DNA of 7,592 nucleotides, taken from Methanomicrobiales archaeon (GTDB taxonomy: Archaea > Halobacteriota > Methanomicrobia > Methanomicrobiales > Methanoculleaceae). This document shows, one piece after another, positions 1 to 7,368 of the stretch; within the stretch, counting starts at the first letter, position 1; every line of letters begins with the position of its first letter. The notes under the pieces are model-generated. The model was given only the letters and a program-made list of their open reading frames with translations, was not told where the DNA came from and searched no databases. The stretch covers positions 1 through 7,592 of the forward strand of contig JAAZID010000316.1 in assembly GCA_012510295.1 (NCBI GenBank), written 5' to 3'. A program made the position numbers and the translations under genes.

Positions 1-220
1 ACCTCATCCTGTGTAGGTCCACCCTTTAGCCCCATAGAATCCTCAGTTCCAAGATAAATTTGTGTTAAATCATATAAAATGGGCCGGTGAGCGATGGTGC
101 TTCCGGCACCCGGGGAAGCGTGCTACCCCGGAGATGTGCCCCCGGTATCTCTCCCCGGAGGGGGATACGGTATGCAACTCAGATGAGATGCATAAATGTT
201 TTTGCGGTGACAGCAACAAC
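1..220. other. Upstream region with structured leader of the ferredoxin operon
   Basis: No protein gene is supported here. A frame in phase with the ferredoxin is open from a GTG at 62, but its first 53 residues show no ferredoxin-like or other recognisable sequence, so I read it as leader. Two G+C-rich hairpins are visible: CCGGGG at 110-115 pairs with CCCCGG at 126-131 (10-base loop), and GTATC at 145-149 pairs with GATAC at 164-168, with CTCC 151-154 facing GGAG 157-160 inside. If transcription starts from the TATA-like box at 71-80, these fold in a leader of roughly 115-120 bases. Bases 1-60 show nothing I can assign. A start from the nearer AT-rich stretch at 189-198 would remove the leader. 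Confidence 0.35.
71..80 (+). promoter_or_regulatory. TATA-like box, ferredoxin-ggr operon
   Basis: The sequence CATATAAAAT fits an archaeal TATA box and is the most AT-rich stretch upstream of the ferredoxin. Transcription would begin about 25 bases downstream, near 100-105, leaving a long leader. A second, weaker candidate (CATAAATG, 190-197) lies too close to the ferredoxin start to keep its ribosome binding site in the transcript. Confidence 0.4.
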
Positions 221-406
221 ATGAGTACAATGCTCAGGATTAATCGAGACAAGTGTGGATACTGCGGCACCTGCGTTGCAGTCTGCCCTGAGGATGCGCT
301 CGAGCTGATCGATGCCTACCTCAGTCTGGAGCGGGATTGCATCGCCTGCGGCATCTGTGCACGAGCATGTCCGCTCGGAGCGCTGGAGGTCGTGCATGAA
401 GAGTAA
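221..406 (+). CDS. 2[4Fe-4S] ferredoxin, likely electron donor to geranylgeranyl reductase
   Basis: A 61-residue bacterial-type ferredoxin with two complete cluster motifs: C12-x2-C15-x2-C18-x3-C22-P and C40-x2-C43-x2-C46-x3-C50-P. It should hold two [4Fe-4S] clusters and carry low-potential electrons in the cytoplasm. I chose the ATG at 221 because GGTGA at 206-210 is a fair ribosome binding site and because it leaves the usual short N-terminus before the first cysteine; an ATG at 230 is the alternative. The gene overlaps the next one, a geranylgeranyl reductase, by 11 bases, so the two are probably translationally coupled. In Methanosarcina acetivorans an adjacent ferredoxin was reported to be needed for full activity of the homologous reductase (known from the family). 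By that precedent, this small protein probably supplies reductant for lipid saturation. Family assignment is very sure; partner assignment is inference from position. Confidence 0.93.
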   Translation: MSTMLRINRDKCGYCGTCVAVCPEDALELIDAYLSLERDCIACGICARACPLGALEVVHEE

Positions 407-1592
407 ATACGATATGCTCGTCATCGGCGGCGGGCCCGCCGGCGCTCTTGCAGCAAAGACGGCGGCTGAGGCAGGAAACACTGTCTGCCTCATCGAGAAG
501 CGCCCCGCAATCGGGACGCCCATCCGGTGCGCGGAGGGGATCGGCAAAGAATGTCTTTTAGAGTTCATTCAGCCTGATCCACGCTGGATATCAGCTGACA
601 TCGAGCGAGCCCGGCTCATCGCGCCAAACGGCACCTCTGTCAGTCTTGAGCAGGAGAACCCCGGGAACACGGTCGGCTACATCCTCGACCGGAAGATATT
701 TGACCGGGAACTCGTCTGGCAGGCGGCCGAGGCCGGTGCGGACATCTTCGTCAAAACCCGGGCGACCGCGCCTATCATGGAAGGCGGGGCAGTCCGGGGC
801 GCGAAGGTTATGGCGACCGGCTCGCCCGCCGATATCAGGGCGGATGTGGTCCTCGCTGCCGACGGCACAGAGGCGCAGTTCGCCCGGTGGGCGGGCCTCG
901 ATACAACCGTCCCCCTCCGGGAGATGATGAGCTGCGCCCAGTATCTCCTCACCGATATCGATATCGATGCAGCCTCCACGGACTTCTACCTGGGTAACGA
1001 CGTCGCACCCGAGGGTTACCTCTGGGTCTTCCCGAAGGGTGAGCGGACGGCAAACGTCGGTATCGGTATATCAGGCAGGAAGAGCCGGGACGGATCACGG
1101 GCAAAGGATTACCTGGACCGGTTCATCGGAAAGAATTTCCCGGAAGGAAAGACCATCGAGGCGATCGCCGGTGGTGTCCCGGTCTGCCAGCCTCTCCCGT
1201 GCACGGTCGCTGACGGTCTCATGGTCATCGGCGATGCGGCACGGGTCGTCGACCCCCTCACCGGGGGTGGGATCGGAAGCGCCATGTACACTGGGAAGCT
1301 CGCTGCGCAGGTAGCCTCGGAGTGCATATCTGCGGGCGACTGCTCAAAAGCAGCGCTGATGCCTTACGACGCGGAGTGGCGCGCGTCCCGCATGGGTAAG
1401 TCCCTTGAGCGCAACTACAAGGTCAAGGAGTTCTTCATAGCCCTCGACGACAAAAAGCTCAATGTCCTCGCAGAATCGGTCGCGAGCGTCGGCCTCGCGG
1501 AGTTCTCGGTTTCAGCACTCGTCCGGGAACTGATCAAGCGCAACCCAAAGATGCTCTTTGAGCTCAAAGCGCTCAAAGACGCATTACGGTGA
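396..1592 (+). CDS. Geranylgeranyl reductase family flavoprotein (digeranylgeranylglycerophospholipid reductase)
   Basis: A 398-residue FAD enzyme that should reduce the double bonds of geranylgeranyl chains in archaeal ether lipids, giving saturated phytanyl membranes. The N-terminus has the dinucleotide-binding fold with GGGPAG at residues 11-16 and an acidic residue, E34, ending the second strand (LIEKR). RCAEGIG at 44-50 is the conserved cysteine-containing segment near the flavin. YLWVFP at 208-213 followed by GIG is the signature substrate-side motif of the family. GDAA at 279-282, followed by DPLTGGGIG, is the second FAD-binding motif. Length is typical. The ATG at 396 is preceded by a strong GGAGGT (385-390) with a 5-base gap; a frame extension back to 312 overlaps the ferredoxin and is not used. 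The gene lies directly behind the ferredoxin and overlaps the convergent trkA by 9 bases at its 3' end. Several paralogues of this family exist in methanogens, so the exact lipid substrate is inferred. Confidence 0.92.
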   Translation: MKSKYDMLVIGGGPAGALAAKTAAEAGNTVCLIEKRPAIGTPIRCAEGIGKECLLEFIQPDPRWISADIERARLIAPNGTSVSLEQENPGNTVGYILDRKIFDRELVWQAAEAGADIFVKTRATAPIMEGGAVRGAKVMATGSPADIRADVVLAADGTEAQFARWAGLDTTVPLREMMSCAQYLLTDIDIDAASTDFYLGNDVAPEGYLWVFPKGERTANVGIGISGRKSRDGSRAKDYLDRFIGKNFPEGKTIEAIAGGVPVCQPLPCTVADGLMVIGDAARVVDPLTGGGIGSAMYTGKLAAQVASECISAGDCSKAALMPYDAEWRASRMGKSLERNYKVKEFFIALDDKKLNVLAESVASVGLAEFSVSALVRELIKRNPKMLFELKALKDALR

Positions 1593-2249
1593 TCGTTTCA
1601 ACTGCCGATTGAGGGTCTTTAGCGTCTCCTCTTCAGCCTCTTTTTTTGTAAAGACTGTGATGACATCCCCCGGACGGATACGGACCGCGCCGCTCGGTAT
1701 GATCAGGCCTCCTCCGGCGCGCTGTATAGCGATGAAGACGAAGTTCCGGACATCGAGTTCCCGGATCTCGTGATCGACGATCGGTGCACCTTCCTCGGCG
1801 ACTATCTCAAATATGAGTCCCCCGGATATCGAGGCGACCTGCTGGAGGTTCGGGCTCCTCGCCCAGTAATAGAGCCGGCTCGCCACCAGTTCATCGGGGT
1901 TCTCGCTGATCTTCACCCCGACCTCGCTGAAGAGATCGGAGTGCTCCTTCTGGTTGACGATCGAGACGACATTTCTGACGTTGTAACGCTTCGCGATCCA
2001 GCAGGTCATAAGATTTACTGCATCATCGCTCGTGGTGGCGATCAGGGCGTCGGCCTGATCGATCCCGGCATCCTCAAGTGCCGACCTGTCGGTCGAGTTC
2101 CCCGTGACGGCGAGGACGTCGTAGTGCTCCAGGATGTCGCCTGCGCGCTCCTCGTTCTGGTCGATCACGGCCACGGAGTCGCCGGCGTCCACGGCGATCG
2201 CGGTCAGGTTACGGCCGATTCCACCAAGGCCGACGATGATGGTGTACAT
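1584..2249 (-). CDS. trkA: TrkA-type potassium channel/transporter regulatory protein (RCK_N-RCK_C)
   Basis: A 221-residue cytoplasmic regulatory subunit that gates a Trk/Ktr-type K+ transporter in response to bound nucleotide. Residues 1-120 form the RCK_N Rossmann domain: GLGGIG at 7-12 is the nucleotide-binding turn and D30 (VAVID) is the acidic residue expected for NAD(H). The segment ALIATTSDD is the usual family motif. The C-terminal ~75 residues form RCK_C (TrkA_C), ending in a charged KKEAEEE stretch. The protein has one RCK_N/RCK_C unit, whereas E. coli TrkA has two, so it would act as an oligomeric ring. No TrkH-like membrane partner is encoded in this window. The ATG is preceded only by a weak GATGGG, and a TATA-like TATTTCAA lies 25-32 bases upstream, so a leaderless mRNA is plausible. 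The 3' end overlaps the convergent reductase gene. Confidence 0.9.
   Translation of the reverse strand: MYTIIVGLGGIGRNLTAIAVDAGDSVAVIDQNEERAGDILEHYDVLAVTGNSTDRSALEDAGIDQADALIATTSDDAVNLMTCWIAKRYNVRNVVSIVNQKEHSDLFSEVGVKISENPDELVASRLYYWARSPNLQQVASISGGLIFEIVAEEGAPIVDHEIRELDVRNFVFIAIQRAGGGLIIPSGAVRIRPGDVITVFTKKEAEEETLKTLNRQLKRSP
1641..1647 (+). terminator. T7 tract inside trkA, likely terminator for the reductase operon
   Basis: The reductase gene and trkA overlap at their 3' ends, leaving no intergenic space. The first oligo-T run on the plus strand is seven Ts at 1641-1647, about 50 bases past the reductase stop and antisense to the lysine codons near the end of trkA. Archaeal RNA polymerase can stop at such tracts without a hairpin. 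The placement is suggestive only. Confidence 0.35.
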
Positions 2250-2256
2250 CCCATCT

Positions 2257-2268
2257 GGGGTCTACCCC
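2257..2268. promoter_or_regulatory. Inverted repeat GGGGT-CT-ACCCC between trkA start and promoter
   Basis: A 5-2-5 near-palindrome lies 8 bases upstream of the trkA start codon and between it and the proposed TATA element. In this position a bound protein would block trkA transcription start. No regulator can be named. A palindrome of the same 5-2-5 form, GGTGT-TC-ACACC, occurs upstream of the DUF2193 gene at 7002-7013. Chance in G+C-rich DNA is a real alternative. Confidence 0.25.
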
Positions 2269-2273
2269 TGCCA

Positions 2274-2283
2274 TTGAAATACC
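2274..2283. promoter_or_regulatory. TATA-like element shared by trkA and rnhB
   Basis: TTGAAATACC on the plus strand reads GGTATTTCAA on the minus strand and is the only AT-rich stretch between the divergent genes. Its centre is about 29 bases from the trkA ATG (2249) and about 27 bases from the GTG at 2305 chosen for rnhB. Both distances fit an archaeal TATA box serving a leaderless transcript. The box is a weak match to the TTTATATA consensus. Confidence 0.35.
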
Positions 2284-2304
2284 TTGCGAAAAAGACAGAA
2301 GAGT

Positions 2305-2934
2305 GTGATCTGCGGGGTAGATGAAGCGGGGAAGGGATCGGTCCTGGGACCGATGGTGGTCGCCGCCGTCGGTTGCCGGGAGGATAGAGATCTCGCATCC
2401 CTCCCCATCCGGGATTCAAAGGCCCTCAGACCGAAACAGCGGGAGGCGATCTACGAGATACTCCTCCGTGACCTTGCGGTATCGGTCGTCACCATCGACG
2501 CCGCCGGGATCGACGAGGCGCGGAGGAGGATGAGCATGAACGATTGTGTGGCAGACCTCCACGCAAGGGCGCTCATGAACCTCAAACCCCGGTCGGCCTA
2601 TGTGGATGCCTGTGATGTGAACGCAGAACGTTACGGCCGGAAGGTCGCAGACTGCCTCGACTTCCCCTGCGAGATCATATCCGAGCACCGGGCGGATGCC
2701 CGCTACCGGATAGTCGGTGCGGCAAGCATCGTTGCGAAGGTCACACGCGACCGGGCTATCCGGGATCTCGATGAAGAGTACGGGAATGTCGGGAGCGGGT
2801 ATCCCTCGGATCCCGTGACGATCGAGTTTCTCAGGGGGTATATCCGGAACCACGGGAGCACGCCACCCTGCGCCCGCCGGAGCTGGAAGACGGTGGCAAA
2901 CCTCAGCCAGAGAACGATCACGGATTTCCTGTAG
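2305..2934 (+). CDS. rnhB: Ribonuclease HII with C-terminal PCNA-binding peptide
   Basis: A 209-residue endonuclease that cuts the RNA strand of RNA-DNA hybrids and removes single ribonucleotides from DNA. The N-terminal ICGVDEAGKGSVLGP carries catalytic D6 and E7. VDACD supplies D101, and EHRADARY supplies D131, followed by the family motif VGAASIVAKVTRD. These positions nearly match those I recall for Archaeoglobus RNase HII (6, 7, 101, 129). That agreement, plus the TATA-like element about 27 bases upstream, is why I prefer the GTG at 2305; a TTG at 2284 would add seven residues (MRKRQKS) but has no ribosome binding site. The usual GRG loop reads GKG. The last eight residues, QRTITDFL, fit the PIP box pattern Q-x-x-I-x-x-F-L, so the enzyme probably docks on the sliding clamp, as reported for the Archaeoglobus enzyme. 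It is divergent from trkA and followed by a protease gene on the same strand. Confidence 0.93.
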   Translation: MICGVDEAGKGSVLGPMVVAAVGCREDRDLASLPIRDSKALRPKQREAIYEILLRDLAVSVVTIDAAGIDEARRRMSMNDCVADLHARALMNLKPRSAYVDACDVNAERYGRKVADCLDFPCEIISEHRADARYRIVGAASIVAKVTRDRAIRDLDEEYGNVGSGYPSDPVTIEFLRGYIRNHGSTPPCARRSWKTVANLSQRTITDFL

Positions 2935-2963
2935 GGGATCCGGGTTGCCTGTAGTGCGGAAGA

Positions 2964-2971
2964 TTTTATGC
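2964..2971 (+). promoter_or_regulatory. TATA-like box for the M50 protease gene
   Basis: TTTTATGC lies 30 bases behind the rnhB stop, with its centre about 28 bases before the protease ATG. Transcription would begin within a few bases of the start codon, predicting a leaderless or nearly leaderless mRNA and expression independent of rnhB. No strong ribosome binding site is present between box and ATG, which agrees. Confidence 0.45.
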
Positions 2972-2994
2972 TTCTTGCGCGCTAACCGTGAGTA

Positions 2995-4326
2995 ATGAGC
3001 TGGCTTCAGGTACTTCTCCTCCTCGTTTTAGTATACGCCCTGGTAGCCATCTACATCCGCGATCGGGGGCTGTTTCCCGATCGCATCATGTTTTTTGGCC
3101 CCATCATGGCGATCAAGACCGAGAGGGTCGGTTTCTTCGACTGGTTCCAGAAGTTCCGCCGTCCGCTCCGGGTCTATGCGACGCTCGGCGTCATCATGGT
3201 CGTGATAGTCTCGGTCTTCATGACGCTCGCACTGCTCCTCGCGGTCCCTCAGCTCCTGGTTCACACCCCTGAGCCGACCGGGATCTACGATCCCCGAAAC
3301 ATACTCGCCATACCGGGGGTCAACCAGGCGATACCGATCACCGCGGCCGTCTTCATCGGCCTCCTGCTCACGATCGTCATCCACGAGTTCGGCCATGCTA
3401 TCCTCGCCCGGGTCGAGGAGATGCGGGTGCGGAGCATGGGGCTTCTCATCGCCGTCATCCCCATTGGCGCGTTCGTCGAGCCCGACGAGGAGGATGTCGA
3501 TGCAGCGAAGGGGATGCCAAAGATCCGGATGTTTGGCGCCGGCATAACGAACAACATCGTCGCCGGCCTCATCTGTTTCGGGCTGATGTTCCTCCTCATA
3601 GGGATGGCAACGCCCCTCTCAGTCCCGCTCGTCCAGGGCATCTACAAGGACTTCCCGGCGGCCGACGCAGGCCTCCCGGGCTACTCGATCATAACGGGGA
3701 TAAACGGTGTCCCTGTGGCGAGCCAGGAAGAGGTCGCGGCGATCATGGACGGGACGCGGCCCGGGGAGACGGTCACCCTGACGGCCGAGAAGGACGGGGT
3801 CGAGAGAGCGTATACCCTCACACTCGCGGAGTGGCCGGAGGCACTCGATGGTGACCGGGATTCCGGGTTTATGGGGGTCTACTACTACAACGCGCCCCTG
3901 GTGAAGGAGCATATCGGGAAGATCGTAGACCTCGGCCTCCTCGCTCCGATTTACCTGACGATAGCCCCTATCGACGCTTTCATCCAGGGTAACACCCAGC
4001 AGCTCGCGATCCTGCTCACCGATACCCCCGAACAGGTGGCCTGGGAGGAACCGTTCCCTCTCTTCTGGGGCACGGTTCACCTCGCATTCTGGCTCGGGTG
4101 GTTCAACCTGCTGGTCGGTATGTTCAACGCCATACCGGTCGTGCCGCTCGACGGCGGTTACATCATGAAAGAGGGGATTGAACGGTTCTTCGAGCGGCTG
4201 GGATGGTCCCGGTACGCAAACCGGGTCGTCGCCTCGATCAGCGGTTTTGTCACGGTGATGCTGATCCTCCTCATAACGATGCCGATGATCAGCGCGGTGG
4301 TACGGTTCCTCCTGACCGTATCGTGA
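2995..4326 (+). CDS. Site-2 protease family membrane metalloprotease (M50) with PDZ domain
   Basis: A 443-residue intramembrane zinc protease. HEFGH at residues 130-134 sits in a membrane helix and provides the two histidine zinc ligands and the catalytic glutamate E131. NAIPVVPLDGG at 378-388 supplies the third ligand, D386. Hydrophobic segments are seen near residues 2-20, 60-90, 112-135, 145-160, 186-207, 356-382 and 411-440. Between the two halves of the active site, residues about 221-282 (PAADAG, then GYSIITGINGVPV) look like a single PDZ domain, followed by a soluble stretch to about 350. Family members cut membrane-anchored regulators or remnant signal peptides; the substrate here is unknown. 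No anti-sigma-like partner is next to it, and archaea lack sigma factors, so the bacterial RseP role should not be copied over. The gene likely has its own promoter and converges on the aquaporin gene. Confidence 0.9.
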   Translation: MSWLQVLLLLVLVYALVAIYIRDRGLFPDRIMFFGPIMAIKTERVGFFDWFQKFRRPLRVYATLGVIMVVIVSVFMTLALLLAVPQLLVHTPEPTGIYDPRNILAIPGVNQAIPITAAVFIGLLLTIVIHEFGHAILARVEEMRVRSMGLLIAVIPIGAFVEPDEEDVDAAKGMPKIRMFGAGITNNIVAGLICFGLMFLLIGMATPLSVPLVQGIYKDFPAADAGLPGYSIITGINGVPVASQEEVAAIMDGTRPGETVTLTAEKDGVERAYTLTLAEWPEALDGDRDSGFMGVYYYNAPLVKEHIGKIVDLGLLAPIYLTIAPIDAFIQGNTQQLAILLTDTPEQVAWEEPFPLFWGTVHLAFWLGWFNLLVGMFNAIPVVPLDGGYIMKEGIERFFERLGWSRYANRVVASISGFVTVMLILLITMPMISAVVRFLLTVS

Positions 4327-4341
4327 TTCCTCCGGCCATCA

Positions 4342-4369
4342 CACTTTTTATGCGTGTGGAAAAAAAGTG
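4342..4369. terminator. Bidirectional terminator between M50 protease and aqpM
   Basis: CACTTTTT at 4342-4349 is the exact inverse of AAAAAGTG at 4362-4369, with a 12-base loop. The plus strand therefore has a T5 run 19 bases after the protease stop, and the minus strand has a T7 run (4360-4366) 12 bases after the aqpM stop. Each convergent transcript meets a T-tract just past its gene. The oligo-T itself is probably the active part, since archaeal termination does not require the hairpin. Confidence 0.5.
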
Positions 4370-4377
4370 GGTTTAGC

Positions 4378-5127
4378 CTACTCGCAGTCGCAGGTGAGGT
4401 AGTCGTAGAGGAACGCTGCCACCACCGCACCGATGATCGGACCGATGATGTAGATCGGGAAGAGATCCCAGAGACTCTGGCCGGCGAGGAGCCAGTTACC
4501 GAGGTAGGGTCCAAACGTACGGGCAGGGTTGAGCGATGCGCCCGTCAGGTTTCCGATCGTCGTGATGATGCCGGCGACCGCAAGACCGACCGCAAAGCCG
4601 GCAAGACCCGGTGGGGCGCGTTCATCCACAGCAACGCCCATGATGACGAACATCAGGAGGAACGTTCCGATGGCCTCAATGATGATCGCCTGCAGGTAAC
4701 CGATGCCGGCGAAAGGCGCCGTCGCACCGAGTCCGCCTATCGTGACGGCGTCAGGGCCGACGACCCAGGCGAAGAGCAGGCTTGCCGCTGCTGCACCGAT
4801 GAGCTGGGCGACGATGTACGGGACGACGTCCCTGCCCGGGAACCGCCCGGTTGCAAAGAGCGCGATCGTCACCGCGGGGTTGATGTGACAGCCTGATATC
4901 CTCCCGAGCGTGTAGATGGCCATTGCGATCGCAATACCGAAAGCAAGCCCTATGGCGAGCCAGTCGCCGAGACCCCCGAGCGCCCCTATCCCTATGTTGA
5001 AGGGTGTCGACGTGGCGGTTCCCGAGGCCAGCATCAGCGTGACGACTGCGGCCCCGGCCCCGAAGAAGACCAGGATAAATGTTCCGATCGCCTCGGCGAG
5101 AGATCGCTTTCCAAGAGATACAGTCAT
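4378..5127 (-). CDS. aqpM: MIP-family aquaporin, AqpM type
   Basis: A 249-residue six-helix membrane channel for water and possibly small neutral solutes. The two half-helix motifs are HINPAVT (N83-P84-A85) and LNPARTFGP (N200-P201-A202). Counting from them by the standard spacing, the selectivity filter would be F63, I188, A197 and R203. From memory the Methanothermobacter AqpM filter is Phe, Ile, Ser, Arg, so this channel differs only by Ala for Ser. The protein ends in YLTCDCE, with two cysteines at the cytoplasmic tail. The ATG is preceded by GGTGA four bases away, a good ribosome binding site. It lies 70 bases downstream of the DUF2180 gene on the same strand with no strong T-tract between, so read-through from that pair is possible; I see no clear TATA box of its own. 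It shares a terminator with the convergent protease gene. Confidence 0.93.
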   Translation of the reverse strand: MTVSLGKRSLAEAIGTFILVFFGAGAAVVTLMLASGTATSTPFNIGIGALGGLGDWLAIGLAFGIAIAMAIYTLGRISGCHINPAVTIALFATGRFPGRDVVPYIVAQLIGAAAASLLFAWVVGPDAVTIGGLGATAPFAGIGYLQAIIIEAIGTFLLMFVIMGVAVDERAPPGLAGFAVGLAVAGIITTIGNLTGASLNPARTFGPYLGNWLLAGQSLWDLFPIYIIGPIIGAVVAAFLYDYLTCDCE

Positions 5128-5197
5128 AGTTTCACCAGTTAATCATACCATTCTTCCAGATCAGAGATCCGGTCAAAATGGGTTTTTGGGGTGTGCC

Positions 5198-5407
5198 TCA
5201 CTTCTCATACAGAGCAGCGTAGCACTCGGGACAGAGGATCCGTGGAAGTGCTGTCTTTACGCGCTTGCTGGGGAACGGATAGCCGCCTTCCCAGACATCG
5301 ACATCCTTCCGGATCGTGTGCTCCATGCAGAGCCCCATCCCGCAGACGATACAGATTGCCACCGCCTCGCTCTTCTTCCCCTCAAGGGCGCAATAGTAGC
5401 AGTTCAT
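5198..5407 (-). CDS. DUF2180 family small zinc-binding protein
   Basis: A 69-residue protein of the methanogen-type DUF2180 family, with no known function. It has seven cysteines and one histidine arranged as metal ligands: C3-x2-C6, C19-x2-C22, C27-x2-H30 and C59-x2-C62. Eight ligands suit two zinc sites, as in B-box or treble-clef folds, which suggests a protein- or nucleic-acid-binding adaptor, though this is inference. No membrane segment or signal is visible. The ATG is preceded by GGGAGGG about 11 bases upstream. The gene begins 18 bases after the DUF2193 stop, and its ribosome binding site almost abuts that stop, so the two are surely co-transcribed and perhaps coupled. The aquaporin gene follows. 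Family recognition rests on the ICIVCGMGLCMEH segment. Confidence 0.82.
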   Translation of the reverse strand: MNCYYCALEGKKSEAVAICIVCGMGLCMEHTIRKDVDVWEGGYPFPSKRVKTALPRILCPECYAALYEK

Positions 5408-5425
5408 GGGTGTCTTTCCCTCCCT

Positions 5426-6925
<1,500 letters not shown>

Positions 6926-6970
6926 GTTCGATCATCCTTTGATATTGTTCCCTGCTGGAGTCCCAGGTGC

Positions 6971-6978
6971 TCATAAAA
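6971..6978 (-). promoter_or_regulatory. TATA-like box for the DUF2193-DUF2180 operon
   Basis: On the minus strand this reads TTTTATGA, the same form as the box before the protease gene. Transcription would start near 6948-6950, giving a leader of about 24 bases that contains the GGATGATC ribosome binding site. It is the best match in the 100 bases upstream of the gene. Confidence 0.45.
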
Positions 6979-7001
6979 CGATTCTTGCGGTGGTCCGGAT
7001 A

Positions 7002-7013
7002 GGTGTTCACACC
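7002..7013. promoter_or_regulatory. Inverted repeat GGTGT-TC-ACACC upstream of the DUF2193 promoter
   Basis: A perfect 5-2-5 inverted repeat lies about 24 bases upstream of the TATA-like box, a position where an activator could contact the archaeal initiation machinery. It has the same layout as GGGGT-CT-ACCCC before trkA, differing by one base per arm. Site function and cognate regulator are unknown. Confidence 0.25.
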
Positions 7014-7102
7014 GAGTTTAACAAAGCGATCAGTGAGAGAGGTACAAAATCGACGGCGATGTTCTACGAGGTGGTCAATTGCCGCCGGGAGAGCGGTGGA
7101 TA

Positions 7103-7252
7103 ATGGCCGAGAATACCCGGGAGACTGCCGGGGGATCCCTCGCCGATGTGGTTGCTGGTTCCCGTACCTTTCATCTCACATTGGAATTCTGGTACTGGTA
7201 TTACAATGGCTTACTCTGTCCTCGTACTTTATATCTCTTGCGCCGCAGGTAG
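7103..7252 (+). CDS. Possible 49-residue aromatic-rich small protein
   Basis: An ATG with GCGGTGGA just upstream opens a frame of 49 codons ending in TAG. The product starts MAENTRETAGG, carries an aromatic block EFWYWYYNG, and ends LLCPRTLYLLRRR, a hydrophobic and then basic tail. I do not recognise it. Support is indirect: the last 13 codons and the stop lie in the left arm of the inverted repeat, and the right arm carries the same 13 codons on the minus strand with TGA in place of TAG, so the stop is kept although two bases changed. Against it are the short length, the TATA-like sequence inside the frame, the close spacing of the ribosome binding site, and an open frame that continues upstream to 7037 without ATG. 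It could be a small gene, a remnant, or chance. Confidence 0.25.
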   Translation: MAENTRETAGGSLADVVAGSRTFHLTLEFWYWYYNGLLCPRTLYLLRRR

Positions 7253-7368
7253 CCGCCGGGCTCAGCACCACCCGGATTTTTTCCCGGGCACAGGGGTTTT
7301 ATCGGGTTTGAGCGGAGATCAGGTATGGGGCGGTCGGTCACCATGGGGCCTTTGGGGGGGATAGCCCG
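7208..7368 (+). repeat. Left arm of a long inverted repeat
   Basis: This 161-base arm matches the reverse complement of 7434-7592. The outer 43 bases (7208-7250) are identical. Beyond that I count substitutions at 7251, 7252, 7282, 7297, 7321, 7337, 7359 and 7361, and a two-base difference within 7327-7330, so about 95% identity overall. Because the right arm is cut by the window edge, the true outer boundary is unknown and the repeat may start further left. Divergence between arms argues against a simple assembly or amplification palindrome. Confidence 0.95.
7228..7235 (+). promoter_or_regulatory. TATA-like box in the left arm, pointing inward
   Basis: TTTATATC closely matches the archaeal TATA consensus and stands out in G+C-rich sequence. 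If used, transcription would begin near 7255-7262 and run through the arm toward the spacer. The same bases fall in the possible small coding frame (Thr-Leu-Tyr-Leu), so the match may be fortuitous. Confidence 0.35.

Noticed and set aside
11..25. Short palindrome GGTCCACC near the left edge as a third copy of the 5-2-5 motif
   Set aside because: Only three bases pair on each side and the outer positions do not fit the other two sites.
62..220. N-terminal extension of the ferredoxin from a GTG at 62
   Set aside because: It would add 53 residues without ferredoxin similarity and overlaps the TATA-like box and two hairpins; a usable ribosome binding site exists before the ATG at 221.
312..395. 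N-terminal extension of the geranylgeranyl reductase
   Set aside because: It lies wholly in the ferredoxin gene in another frame, while GGAGGT sits five bases before the ATG at 396.
1770..2324. Plus-strand 184-codon frame opposite trkA
   Set aside because: It is the antisense reading of trkA, rich in Asp, Arg and Val as such shadows are, with no family resemblance.
4354..4896. Plus-strand 180-codon frame opposite aqpM
   Set aside because: It is an antisense shadow with a composition dominated by Arg, Asp and Glu, and it crosses the shared terminator.
7152..7168. Resemblance of CGTACCTTTCATCTC to the repeat-arm segment CGTACTTTATATCTC about 69 bases downstream
   Set aside because: Only 13 of 17 bases agree and the flanks do not match, so an extra degenerate repeat copy is not supported.
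7146..7364. Plus-strand frame of 72 codons, MWLLVPVPFISHW, which looks like a short membrane peptide
   Set aside because: The four codons that differ from the right arm in this frame all change the amino acid, and the second half is low-complexity Gly/Trp reading of G-rich DNA.
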